Source: Hirundichthys speculiger
Taxonomy: Eukaryota > Chordata > Actinopteri > Beloniformes > Exocoetidae
NCBI GenBank assembly: GCA_018398805.1
Contig: JAGFBZ010002123.1
Span: forward strand, 248,001-312,000
DNA: 64,000 nt
Direction of reading: 5' to 3'
Shown: positions 48,694 to 61,116 of the stretch, in pieces
How the letters are laid out: each line of letters starts with the position of its first letter
Position numbering within the stretch: position 1 is the first letter of the stretch
Notes under the pieces: generated by a model
Told to the model about the DNA's origin: nothing
What the model saw: only the letters and a program-made list of their open reading frames with translations
The model's database searches: none
Made by a program: the position numbers and the translations under genes

Positions 48694-49984
48694 CTGCGGT
48701 TTCCATATAACCAAACAATGGAGCATCCCTTCCCCCTGTACTTGTCTTCTGAAATTGCTTTGGGGGGGGGGAGAGAAACACGATGAGAAAAAAAAAAAAA
48801 CCCTTTCTCCTTGACGATTGTCACTTTAACTCCCAGCTTTTGCATGAAGTTTAAACAGAAATATGACAGCCCGCTAACAAAAACTAAACGTCTCACTACA
48901 GGCATACGCTGATTTGAAATATCCCCCTTTTTTTCCGTGCGGTTGGCCTAATTTTAGAATTAAGCCTTCACACCACCCTCGTCGCTCTCCACCTTGTTCA
49001 AAAGCACTCCTGTCGTGCTCTTGATGCATATTTTTACACCCTCAAACGTGCTCTCGCCGCGACACGCCGCAGCGTTCCTTTATCATCTGCGTTTAAGCGC
49101 TCTCGGTGCCGCTGATAAGATAAACATCAGATCTGTGCAATTTGGCTCACTTATCTGGCATAAGCCAGTCAGCAAAAGCGAGGCGGGTGTCAATTTTAGT
49201 TTGCTGTATTTATTTCATCTATTACATTTCTACTCTCCTTTCCACTCTATCTCAGCTCTATGCTTTCGCTTCTTTCTTTCTTTTCTTTTTTTTTTTCAGC
49301 ATGAGCCTCTCCGTCTCTTATTTTCTCTCTCTTTTTCCTCTCCCTCTTCCATTTCCCCTTGAAGGGAGCACTTTTAAAGATAAGGTCTGGTGGCTTCTTT
49401 AATGTCTCTCTTGAAGTAGGCTTTTTCAGTTCTTTTTTTTTTTTTTCTTTTTTTTGCCAACCCCACACTCCCATAATTTCCTAATATGGCCTTGCTCAAC
49501 AATCTCTTATTATTTTTCTTGTTGATCTATCACTGATTCCTCGTCACAAAGAAATCCACGTGGGAGCTGAACATTTTTACTGCGGTTACGTGACAAAATA
49601 GATAAATAAATGATCAAATAAAATAAAATAAAAGAGTAAGCCACGTTGTCCCCTCATCTGAGGACAGATTTTAGAATAAAGTGGCAGCAGAAGTGCATTT
49701 AAAAATAATGAAGGCTGGTATTTTGAGAAATCTGAGTCACCGTTGATTTATCTATTTATTTACTACTTAGTTTTGCTCATCAATGTAAATGTCCTGATTG
49801 ACTGTAGTGACATCTAGTGGTGAAGTTACAGATCACTACAGAATGAATCTTTATTAACTCACTTACTTAGAAAGCAGAAGCAAAGAAGCACACGAAAAAT
49901 AAAAAAAAAACAAGGAGGGCCATTTCTAAATCTGGTGTTTGGTTGGTTCTTCTTGCATTATTGTAAAATTGTAACGCTTTATAT

Positions 49985-50364
49985 CAGTGATTCTTAAAGT
50001 GTGGGGTGTGGCCCCCTGGTGGGCTGTCGTGGTACTCCGGGTGGGGCGTGAGAGGTCATTAAAAATAAACAAATGTTTTAAATGATTTTTTTTTAAATAT
50101 GTTTTTAATTACTGTGAAATATTTATGACATGATTTAAGAAATATTTGGAAGTCATAAAACAAACCAATTGAGTGTTTTTTTACTGTCATCTTAACTTAA
50201 TGTGACAAGTGTCACCGTATTTGTTGACCCCCTCACATTAATATCTGAACGCAGCTTCTAGTCTTGTATGTTGATCACAGTTGTGATTAAAGGTTTGGGG
50301 GGGCCGCAGAGATTTTTCACATTTCAAATTGGGACCTTGGTATTCTGAAGTTTGGAAACGGCTG
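49985..50364. mobile_element. hAT-like MITE copy 2 (CAGTGATTCTTAAAGTGTGG type)
   Basis: The left end CAGTGATTCTTAAAGTGTGG and right end AGTTTGGAAACGGCTG are the loose inverted ends of a widespread fish hAT family. The flanking 8-mers CTTTATAT (49977-49984) and ATTTATGT (50365-50372) agree at 6 of 8 positions, compatible with an eroded target duplication. Confidence 0.7.
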
Positions 50365-51479
50365 ATTTATGTGATGGACACTGAACTGGCTTGTTTTGAA
50401 GCAACAAAATTATACATGTTGTTAACTGCACGTGATTCTTCACTGATGAAAGCACAGTTATGAATGTTTTTTTGTAACATAATTTTCACAAAATCCTTTA
50501 CATTGGAACTTGAAAGCCTGTCTGTGGTCCTGTAATGGTGCCTGGCCACTTGGGATTTTGAGCCCAAAGAGAAGTTGGATCGACTTTAAACATTTGTACC
50601 GCAGCTCCACATCGAGTTGGTCGCCTTATTAAATGTATAATTCTAGAAAAACCAGGACATGGCGAGATATTAATTCAATTCAATTCAATATAGACAACCT
50701 GATATTTCTGACAGTGTCAGAACTCTCAAGTCGATTAAAATGCAGCTTGAAATCACGTAATAACTGACGCCACCTAGCGTACCTCACAATTACTCTTCAT
50801 CCTGTAACAAATGGAACATTTCTGGCTTTTTGTACTCGAGGATTCAAGTTCTGTACTCTTGTTACAGGTCTGAAAACTGCCACGCTGGTTTTTGGAAGTA
50901 GAGGGAGAAAACGCTGAACGCTGTCGGAAGGGTGTTTTAAGGGCTTGGTGGTCTGTATGTGTGTGTCCTCACAGCTCATCAGGTCTTTCCTTCCCACCAG
51001 AGTTTTCAGATCTTTACCCCATAGGCAGCGCCGTGGTGTCCTGAGATGGGAGGGTGGCTCTCGCTGCGTGTGCCCTTGTTGAGACGGCTGCTGTGCACCT
51101 CCCCAGTGTTAAAACGAGATAAGCGCAGGCACGGTCTGAAGGCAGCCCCCCCTCCCTCTCTCTGGCTGCTGGCAGAAGCCTCTAATTGGTAAATGCAGAT
51201 TTTTTTGATCAGGAGAAGGATTAGACCCCTTATCAGTCTAGAGTATCGTACTCCAAGATGAAAAGACTGTGCTGAATTACACATGCCAATTCCAGCTCCC
51301 TGCCCCCTGCTCCTCATTCACTTACTCTCGTCTTCCCTCCTTCCTTCCTCGGCTGGCTCAGTTTCGGTTCCCCTATTTATATCCTCCCTCCTTCCCTCTC
51401 TTCTTTTCCCTTTTTTTTTTTTTTTTAAATGCTTGATTCTCTTCCCCTCTCTTTATACAAAGCACTTCAGCCACTGACA

Positions 51480-51680
51480 TCACAAAAGAGCGTATGATTT
51501 ATTAGGCGGCGTTTGATAAAGCTAAACGGTGTTGCGGGTCCCATCGCTTAGTGAAATTGCCTTGTAAACAGGCCCTCTTTTCATGCACGCTTGAATCCTA
51601 ATGCATGAAGGCTGCGTCCCAGAGAGGATTTGATAAGGAGACGTGGAAATGGATATGAAACAGAGCAAATGCTGGGGGAA
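51480..51680. promoter_or_regulatory. candidate conserved non-coding element, intron 10
   Basis: Unique sequence with ATGATTTATTAGGCGGC, TTGATAAAGC and CCTAATGCATGAAGGC. A similar block with GATTATTGATTCAATAAG lies at 52040-52135. Confidence 0.25.
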
Positions 51681-53589
51681 AAAAAAAAAAAAGTATATTA
51701 CACGTAGAATTGCTATGATCGTCCATGTTCAGGTATTTAATTTTGTTTCTTTCAGAAAACATACAAAAACGCCAATCCATGTTTTACACAGTTAATTTTT
51801 TTTTTCTGTTTATGCTTATTGTTGTGTTCGTGGAAGCAGCGAGGGTCCGGGGGGGGGCGGCTCCTGCACCTGTGCACACCTCTCATACGTCACAGGCGGC
51901 TCCAGTGTCCCCTGTGTCCCCCCGTCCCTCGCGTTCCCTGTTGTGCAGCTCCCTCCCAAATCCATCTTGGTGGCGTTTTTACAGTTGTTGGCCGATAAGC
52001 TGGCAGGGGGAAGATGAATAACCTGCCGCGCCGCCGCTATCAGCACCTGTTTGTCGATTTAGCCGGCCAACGGGACCTGTCTGCTCAGCATGGAGATTAT
52101 TGATTCAATAAGAATTGCCATTAGATCATGCCATTAGGTTTTTCGCGGCGGCCCCCCCCTCTCTCCCCGGCGCTGTCCGTCCCCCCTCTCTGTCAGCTCA
52201 CGGGCTAATGCATCACGCCCGTCAACGACCTCCTTCATTTGTACGGACGGTGAGCGCGTGTGTGCGCCGCGCCGCGTGATCCGACACCGCGGCGCCCTCC
52301 CATCACTCTCAGCCGGGGGATATTGAACGCTGGTCACAACAGACCGATCGCTTGCCACAGGGATTCCCTCACAGAGAGGAAGGGAACGAGAGGAAGAGTT
52401 GGGTTTTTCTGAAGCTCTGGGGAGGAAGATTGATCTCGGGGGAACTTCGGTGCCGTCTACGGTCATCCCATTCCCAATCATTTTCCCCGGAATTAGTCTT
52501 GTTTTGTCACTTTAGAATTAAAAAAATGTCAAGCGAGAGTAATGGACGTTCTTTGCTGATATATTAATGTCAATTTTACTGATTGCTTTTACTTTTGTCA
52601 CATGCTGACTCATTTGTCGATATCCCTTCTTTTAGCTTTACTGGGGGGTTAAAAGCGGGGAGGATTTTGGCGGATGTCAGGAGGGGTCATGTTCTGACCC
52701 GTGTCAGATTGTGCCTGGAGGGAAACTCGCTTTATTTTCTTTGTTCCTGCATGGCTCAAACAAAGCACAGACTCCCCATAAATTTAAGAGCATTCAAAGT
52801 CAAGTCCACATTTATCTCCCTTCCTTCCATCCGTCCCTCTGTATTCACCCCCGAGGGTAAAAAAAAAGGCTCTTTTCCGCTGCTTAGGAATGTCATAATA
52901 CTGGTTCCTTTTGGTCAGGATATTGTCTGTCTCTCTGGGTTTGAACTGCCTTTGCAAAGGCACTTCAGATGCCACTGCAGTCTGTTGTCTCTGATGTTGA
53001 CTCTCTCCACAGAGGTTTTTCACTCCTCTGTAACGTCCACCACTCACACATTTTTACAAGACAGTTAGCAAGGGAAAAAAAGAAGAAGAGAAGATGAATT
53101 AAAAGGAAAACAGAGGGATGGAGAGAGACACAAAGGTGGCGCCTACAGATATAAAGCTTGGCTGGAGCATTTCAGATGTCTTGACTTAACTTCTGATTTC
53201 TGGCCCTATCTCCTCACCTCTCTCCCTCCTCCCTTGCTTCCTAAGCCCCAGCCTGGAAGTTGCCACGGCAGCACAACTGTCAGCACTTGTCATGGAGTGG
53301 CGAGGGCCCAAAGTGATGTGAAGTGACAGGGTTTTATTTGAAAATCCCGTTCGGATCGGGCACTGAGACCTCCCGAGCCTTTTGTGCACTTTTCAGCAGA
53401 ATGAATTAAAGAAAGAAAAAGTCTGCAACGGATGAAAGGAAGGAAGGGAAGAAAGAAAGCATTCACAGTAATGATACTGCACAAAAAAAAAAAATTCGAT
53501 GAAGAAAGGATCATGGGAAAAGATGATCTTATGCTGCCGAGGATAAAAAAAACTGCCCCGAGCTGAGCGGCGAATCAGTTGATTGTTGA

Positions 53590-53865
<276 letters not shown>

Positions 53866-53904
53866 TGACTCCGTTTATTTGCAGATGAGCCTATTATCGT
53901 ATAG

Positions 53905-54195
<291 letters not shown>

Positions 54196-54198
54196 TAG

Positions 54199-54489
54199 AA
54201 ACCTTACGTGTGCAAAATCCCAGGCTGCACCAAACGCTACACGGACCCCAGCTCCCTACGCAAACACGTCAAGACGGTACACGGCCCCGAAGCGCACGTC
54301 ACCAAGAAGCAGCGCGGCGATTACCCGCGCCCCCCGCCCCAGCCCAGGGAGCCCGGGGGCAACGGCCAGGGCCGGTCACCGGGGCAACTGCCCCTGGGCG
54401 GGTACACGGACCAAAGGGAGTACAACCACGCTACCTCAAAACAGGATGAATGTCTGCAGGTCAAGTCTATCAAGACAGAGAAGCCCATG
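54199..54489 (+). CDS. gli3: gli3 coding exon 13, zinc finger 5 and start of the processing region
   Basis: The acceptor is ttccctttttag before 54199 and the donor gtaaga starts at 54490. The translation starts [20 protein letters not shown] and continues [20 protein letters not shown], completing finger 5 and the basic nuclear-localisation stretch after it. The rest ([13 protein letters not shown].., then [18 protein letters not shown]) is the linker that remains at the C-terminus of the proteolytic repressor. IKTE is a second psi-K-x-E SUMO-type site. The length is 291 nt, phase 0. Read-through into intron 13 stops after 11 codons, counting from the terminal Met. Confidence 0.96.
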
Positions 54490-54698
54490 GTAAGACACTT
54501 ATTCTGCCGACACGTCATTTGAGTTCTTTATTTTGACTTTTCTAACACTCTCACTAGAATTAATTCAGCAGGACGATTCAAACTAATATTAACATCTGAT
54601 TTGAGTTAGGGGCTTGCACATTTAACAATGAAATCTTCTAACAAGTTCATCTTTTCCTCTATCCAATGCTTCGGCATTTCTCTTCGTCCCTTTCTAAG

Positions 54699-54714
54699 GA
54701 CAGTGGGTGATCAG
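54699..54714 (+). other. gli3: possible cryptic microexon with in-frame stop
   Basis: The 16-nt stretch GACAGTGGGTGATCAG is preceded by a pyrimidine-rich tract with a good acceptor (tccctttctaag) and followed by a strong donor (gtgagc). Joined to phase-0 exon 13 it reads Asp-Ser-Gly-stop, giving a protein that ends just after the zinc fingers. There is no transcript evidence; the match may be chance. Confidence 0.25.
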
Positions 54715-56677
54715 GTGAGCTAGGTATTACCATACGCATTTGTAAAATATTCTTTCCCAGTCTCATTCTTCCTCTCGCCCTTATTGCCTCATTCCTCTCA
54801 TCTTGTTGCAACCGCTTGACACCTTCCAACCCAAACATTTCAGATTTGTTCTCATTCTACGTCTCTGTCTCTCATCCTTCGCACTCAAAAAAAAATATTA
54901 TTCTTCTCACATTGTTGTAGAGGCTTTTGATATTTACCAAAGGCGATGCATTTCTTTGAGGAATGCCCATGCCTTTGGGCAGAAGTGCAAGGGCACTGAG
55001 GCTGTGCCCAACACTGCCCAAGGCTGCAGTCGCTGCTAAATCCTTTTTCCAGTAAACAGTGGAAAAACCTTCCAACATTTCTGACTCTTCATGCCAAAAA
55101 CGTAATTTCATTATTCCTTGGTGCAACACAGTTCCTAAAGTTCTGTAAACAATCTAATTAGGCATTAGCCGCTCACACAAGAGACCTTTATCCTATTTGC
55201 TTTTTCCCTGACAGTGAAACAGAGCATGATTTTTGTCTTTTCAAAGTGTTTATTCTGTCAGGGTCACAGGAGGAGGCTTGACTCATCCGCAAGTAGTGGG
55301 ATATCTGTCTGGCGCTGCTTTTTTCCCTGAAAGAACACAGATAGCAGTTATTCATCACAATTTTAGTTATTATGAATGCACATTTAAAAAAAAAAACAAT
55401 CATGTTTTCACATGAAAAAATATTTTTAGTTTATTCTTGGATCAATGGAGCAACTGAGACAGACTAACAGCTTCATCGGGTTCTTACAAACTAATGACTA
55501 TTTTGAATTCAAATGTTTTGAACCTAATCAGTCGTGGACGTCGACGACTAACCCATAGAGGGTGCTAATGTAAAAGCATGAAGCCTTTACAGCAACTAAT
55601 TCCAGTTCGAAATAACAGCAGTTGTCTGAGGAAAAACCAAGGAGGCTCAAAGTGTAACCCTGGACCGGTGCAAGGCTTCACTTTCAGCCATCATGTCTCC
55701 ATTTACAGTGATGGAGTCGCTAAGAGATCCACTAAGTTAGTAAACTAACACTCCATTCCATCTGGTAGCGGTATTGCACCATTCTCACTGTTTCACCGTG
55801 TTTCAGCGCAGTAAAGGTTCCCAGTCAGTCACATGTCATCGGTTTAGGCCCTATTGAATTATTCTGGACCGTCACTTATGGAAATGGGCCTTAGAAAGCT
55901 GCAAAACAAGAGAAAAATTGCATATCCAAAAGTGTACAACTACAGATATTATCCGTGAATGGATAATAGCTACCTTTACTTCAAGCTAACTATACGCTCT
56001 GTTCTTCGACCAGCTATGATCATCAGATTTCACGTGAACGCAATTCCATGATCAAACAGTTAGTGATGCTAATGTGTAAAATAGGAATGCCACTGTCAAT
56101 AAAGCTAACGGAAAAAGAAGAAGAGCGTTCTAAACGCCGCTGCTGCAACAGGAAGACTGGACATTAGCCTGTTTTCAGTCACATCACCCATTAAAGGCAA
56201 CCAAAGTTTTGTGTAGTTTGTTAAGTCCCCCATGTTAGTTGTCAATAATGTTTAAAAGAACATTTACTGAACTACTCAGGTCTGACAAACATTAAATTGA
56301 GAAGCACTTATGAGTTAAAAGTAACTTATTTGTGGTTAGTCGTGAATGTGCTAATAATCTAATGCTAATCCATGTGCCTCTGCACTGTGGGTGTTCGAAA
56401 GTAATTCGTCAGTGCACTCTAAAAATAATATGAAATTGATCAGGAGTTTTGTTTTTGTTTTTTCAATTACATGAAGTGTACAAGGTGAAATGTAAATGCA
56501 AACAAATACTTGGCCTCTCTGTTAGAATTGTGGCTCCTTGGTAGCACTTTACTTTGAAAAATCCTTGATCCGCTGCTGAATAAATCAAGTTGTAAATTCA
56601 AGATGATTTCCAATAAAAAAAAGTCATTGTTTTTTGTACCCAAGTAGCGATGGCCAATTTGAGTTCACAGAACTGCT

Positions 56678-57545
56678 TTTTAATTCAATTCAATTCGAAT
56701 TTATTTGTATAGCATCTGTTACCATGTCAATTATCTCTAGGCGCTTTACAGAGACCCAGAGCCTGACCCCTGAGCAAATATCATTAACTAAAATTATAAT
56801 ATTAAATCCTAAACAGGGATAATGGCAGGTAAAAAAAAAAAAAAAAAAAACTTTAAGCCAAACAGTGGCAAGGAAAAACTCCACTTTAAGAGGAAGAAAC
56901 TTTGAGCAGGACCTGGCTCATATGGGGGGAGCTTCCTGCCGAAGGCCAGCCGGGTAAAGAAAGAAGGGAAAAAAAGAGGGGAGACAGGACAGAGAGGATG
57001 TAGGACAGAGAGAGGAGAGCACACAATTGACTGAATGTAATGACTACATAAACATAAACAGATGCAGGTAGCAGCACTGAGGTGTGATGGTCAGAGGACC
57101 AGGTCACCAGTCACCACACCAGCCAGCACCCTGAACACATCTACACACACAGGTGGAGGTAAACGCTGGGATGACCAGAGGATGGAACTGTAAGTCAGCA
57201 TGCAACTCAGAAAACTCTGGCCTGCAAACATACAGAGAGAAAAGAGAAAAAAGGGGGAAAACAGCACAACAAACCACAGGAAAGTAAAGAATATGGAGCG
57301 CAGTTACAGTAACAAGGTGCTCCTAATTAACTATAGAACGGGCTAGAGGAGGAAAAAGAGAGGAGGAAAGGGAGAAGAGCAGTGCAGACGCCGCTCAGCA
57401 GATCATGTTGGTGTCTCCCTGCAGCGTAGGCCTATAGCAGCATAGCTATGATGAAGCTATGATTAAGATGAGCCTACTCTAATCTTAGCTCCTACAACTA
57501 TAGCTATAACTATTAGTCCCTACACACTATTGTTTAGACTAACTG
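56678..57545. repeat. teleost interspersed repeat (AATTCAATTCAATTCGAATT type)
   Basis: Starts AATTCAATTCAATTCGAATT, then TTTGTATAGCATCTGTTACC, GGCGCTTTACAGAGACCCAG, GGCAAGGAAAAACTCCACTT and ACCTGGCTCATATGG, a very common fish repeat block. A purine-rich stretch follows. No coding capacity. The superfamily is uncertain; it may be the complement of a retrotransposon 3' region. Confidence 0.6.
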
Positions 57546-58255
57546 TAGGCTTTACTGGACAGAAATGTTTTCTTATAGGGTCTTCTTGTCTCCTACTTTC
57601 AAGTAGAAACCTTCCTGTGGTTTCATGAGGTTGACCATCTGTGGCCTAAATGTACAGCGAGTGGTCAAGACAATGCAAATTTCCGTTGATTGTCTGTTGT
57701 AAATCCTCCTACGAATAAAATCCTTTGAGGCCTTTCCAGGTGACATATCAAAAAGGAGCTGTTGCACTTGGCAAAATAATCAAATCTGAACATTTATCAA
57801 TATTTAACAACTGCCATGAGGCAAGTTACAAAGACGTTTGCGAAACAAAGGTGAAAAGTCAAAATGACCTTTCCTGTGAATGAGGAATAAAATTATTAAA
57901 TGATTTTCTTTTTTTTCTATCTTGAGAGGAACACCGTTTTTTCCCCTATGGTGCTCTGAACCATTGTTGGGGTTTCCTGATTCTTTTAGCTGAACCTACC
58001 AAAGAGCATCTGTCAGTTCAGTGATTAGAGCCATGCTCATTATTTGACATGAATTCAGTTATCATTGAAAATGAGAAGGAGATTATACACAAGTCCTTTT
58101 CTTTGTCTGATGTTCCCAGGGCTGCATCCTTCACAGCATTACATTGTTTGTTACATTCGCTATCTACATACTCTACATATAATACTGTACACCTTCCTCT
58201 GGAAAACTTAATAATGATTTGCTCGTCTATTTCTTATATTGTCTGTGTCTGTCAG

Positions 58256-58649
58256 ACGTCTCAGCCAAGCCCTGGCGGTCAGTCTACATGCAGCAGTGAC
58301 CAGTCCCCCGTCAGCACCTATCCCAGCGGTGGAGTCCAGCTTGCTGTGAGCGCTGGACGCTTGCCAGGGGAGGGGCTGGAGGAGGACGAGGAGAAAGAGG
58401 AAAATGAAGAGGAGGCAGAGGAGGAGTGTGAGGGCGAGCCAGCCCCCATCATGGACTCGACGGTCTCCACAGCGACGGCGGCCATGCTGACCCTGCAGGC
58501 GAGGCGAAGCATCGGCCGTCCCCTGCGTTGGATGGAGCACATGAAGATGGAGAGGCTGAAGCAGGTGAATGGAGCGCTGCCCAGGCTGGGGCCCCTGTCC
58601 CCTACACCGCCCCCAAAAACGTCTGCAGTGCCCAACATCTTGGGGAAAG
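58256..58649 (+). CDS. gli3: gli3 coding exon 14, processing-determinant region with acidic insertion
   Basis: The acceptor is gtgtctgtcag before 58256 and the donor gtaaga starts at 58650. It starts TSQPSPGGQSTCSSDQSPVS, matching GLI3. After GRLPGEGLEE comes a highly acidic Glu/Asp run (about 58366-58440, roughly 17 of 24 residues acidic), which replaces the milder DLSAIDE segment of human. The conserved PIMDSTVSTATAAMLTLQAR and WMEHMKMERLKQVNG follow. The family region here controls partial proteasomal processing of GLI3. The exon leaves after one base of a Gly codon. Confidence 0.94.
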
Positions 58650-58756
58650 GTAAGATTAACTTTGGAAAAAAAAAAAAAATTATCATTTCATTTTAAAGAA
58701 AGATTTTCTGGTCCACAGTTCTTCATTTGCATGTTTCTGTCTGCGTATCTCCCAAG

Positions 58757-61116
58757 GATCCTGTCCGGGCAGGCAGTTGGGGGTGTCTGCTCCTCAGCCA
58801 CCTGTGAATGCTGAGCTGGGCAGCACAGAGCTGACGGTGCTAAATCTGCTCAGAGACCGCCGCGACAGCAGCGGGAGTGGCACCAGTTCAGCCTACCTGA
58901 GCAGCAGCCGACGCTCCTCGGGCATCTCCCCCTGCTTCTCCAGTCGACGTTCCAGCCAGGCTTCCCAGAGCGAGGGTACAATGGCAGCCGCCCACCACCG
59001 GCGCCTCCACAACCTCAGCTCCACTGACTCTTACGACCCCATCTCCACGGATGCATCGCGCCGGTCCAGTGAGGCCAGTCAGTATGGAGGTGGGATAGGA
59101 GGAGGAGGTGGAGGGATGCTTTTAGGAGGGAGCTGTGGAGGTGTAGGAGGAGTTGGCATCGGAGGAGGAGGGTCACGGGGTATGCTCAATTTAACTCCAG
59201 CTCAGCACTACCACCTGAAAGCCAAGTATGCAGCAGCTACCGGTGGACCACCTCCCACCCCTCTACCCAACATGGAGCGCATGAGCTTGAAGACTCGCAT
59301 GGCCATGATGGATGAGGGTGGCAGCAGCCAGTGTTTGCCACCTCTTGTGAGGCCACCTCGCTGTGCCGAAGCCACCAGTGGGTACAACACTGGGTATATG
59401 GGGCATCCAGGTTACAGAAGGAGGGTCCTATATCCGGGTGAGGGACCACTGAACGGGAACCGAAGGGCCAGCGACCCAGTGCGAACGCAGGCCCCTGAAA
59501 CTTGCAGTTTGCCCCCGGTGCAACGCTTCAACAGCCTTAATAATCTCCACCCCCTTCCCCCTGTTGCTCACCATTCTATTCCGGAATATCGCAATTTCTG
59601 CCTGCAGAACTACACTCGCTCTGAGGGCAACTTGCAGACAGGCCTTCAGCACTCGCCATACACTTCAAGCATCGCTGAACATGCAGCTTTAGAAGCTCTC
59701 GCCATGGAGGATGACGGGGAGGCGGGCCTGTTGCTCGGTGATGAGGATATATTGCCAGATGAACTGGTGCAGTACTTGCGCTCCCAGGTCCAGATAGACG
59801 GCGGCTCCTACATTCACAGTGAGGACCAAATAGTTTCTAGCCAAAGGGAAACCTCCCATCAGTCTATGGAGGCCATTCAGAGTTTAGGTTTGAATGGGAC
59901 TTTCCCTGGGTCTCAAAATCCACAGCACCAGCAGCTAGCAGAGAGGAAGAGCCCCAGTAAGCTTCCCATCCAGTGGAATGAAGTAAGCTCTGGAAGTGCT
60001 GACAGGTCTCCTCAGAGGGAAAGAATTCAGTATCCACAGTGTGGAAGGTGGCCTAGCACGGAGCATGGATCAGCAACTGTTCCTTTTGGCAGGTTTGGAA
60101 ACATGGTGGTTCAGCAGCAGGTGTCTGCCGACTTCCAGAGCAGCTGTGCCCAGGCCATTCAGTCTCAAAGTAATTGCCCCGTCAACCCTGGGGTTAAGCT
60201 GGAGACGTCCCCTAACTCCTGCATGGAGATGAGGAGCACTGGCGACAACTCTACAAATGCCTTTGGCAGGCCAAACTTCTTGCAGGTCATTGATGGGTCT
60301 CTTCCCCAGGGCCTAAAACAACAGATGTCCAGTGGAACTCAGAAACAGAGTCATTTCCAACAGAACAACAACAATAGCACCTCTTGGCAAGTTGGAAACA
60401 ATCTAATCCTTAGCAGGGCCTCAATGGATAGCCTCCCTAACCCTGCCCAAGGAAGTGTTCCTCATCACAATCGTCTGGTACATGCTCCTCATCCACCCAT
60501 CCACCCTTACAAGAACTCAGTCCGGACCCAGCAGTACCTCAGCCCTGAGAGGTCCAGTGGAATCCACGCTGGCTCCGGCATATCTCAACACCTGCAGAGA
60601 AGTGGAGACCAGTGTTCTCTCGCACATCAGGTATCTGGGCTGAAACTAGAGAACCCAGACCATGGGTACTTGCAGGAGGGCTTCGTGGACTGCCTCCCAG
60701 ATTGCGAGGCCTCTTCGTTCCCTGTTTTGGAGGACCAGAGCTTGTTGGACTCCAGCGGTGAGCCGGGGGTACCTGGTGGCATTAATGGGAACCCAGTTGC
60801 ACTTCCCTCACCTGGTTCAGACCAAGTGACCAGCACAGTGAATGGCCACGTGCCCGGTGTATTTGATGAAGGGGTGAATCTGGACTTTGGTTCCATGCTG
60901 GAAGATGGCTATGACCAGGGTAGCTTGGTCTCGGGATTGTTGAGTCCCTCCATCTTCCAGGGCATGTCCAGGACCTCATCACGCCTTACCACCCCTCGAG
61001 CATCTGCTGCCTTCCACAGCGTGGCGCCAGGTGCGAACAACATGGCCATCGGAGACATGAACTCTCTTCTCACCACCCTTGCCGAGGAGAGCAAGTTCCT
61101 GGTCGTCATGCAGTAG
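58757..61116 (+). CDS. gli3: gli3 coding exon 15 (terminal), phosphodegron and transactivation domain
   Basis: The acceptor is tatctcccaag before 58757; the stop TAG is at 61114-61116. It holds the six PKA-type sites of the GLI2/3 family in order: RRDSS (58858), SRRSSGIS (58907), SRRSSQAS (58942), SRRSSEAS in DSYDPISTDASRRSSEAS (59026), RMSLKTR (59278) and RRASDPVR (59461). These recruit beta-TrCP after CK1/GSK3 phosphorylation. A Gly-rich insertion lies at 59083-59178, before LNLTPAQHYHLKAKYAAATG. Further on are LPIQWNEVSSGSAD (59959), the acidic activator motif LDFGSMLEDG (from about 60880; F-x-x-hydrophobic pair kept), SSRLTTPRAS and the terminal NSLLTTLAEESKFLVVMQ. The middle (about 59840-60780) is poorly conserved and Gln/Asn/Ser-rich. 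Confidence 0.96.

Larger units (their letters stand above)
54490..58255 (+). other. gli3: gli3 intron 13
   Basis: A 3.8 kb intron. It holds a possible 16-nt cryptic exon (54699-54714) and a teleost interspersed repeat (56678-57545). The stretch 54720-56670 contains nothing I can name. Confidence 0.85.
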
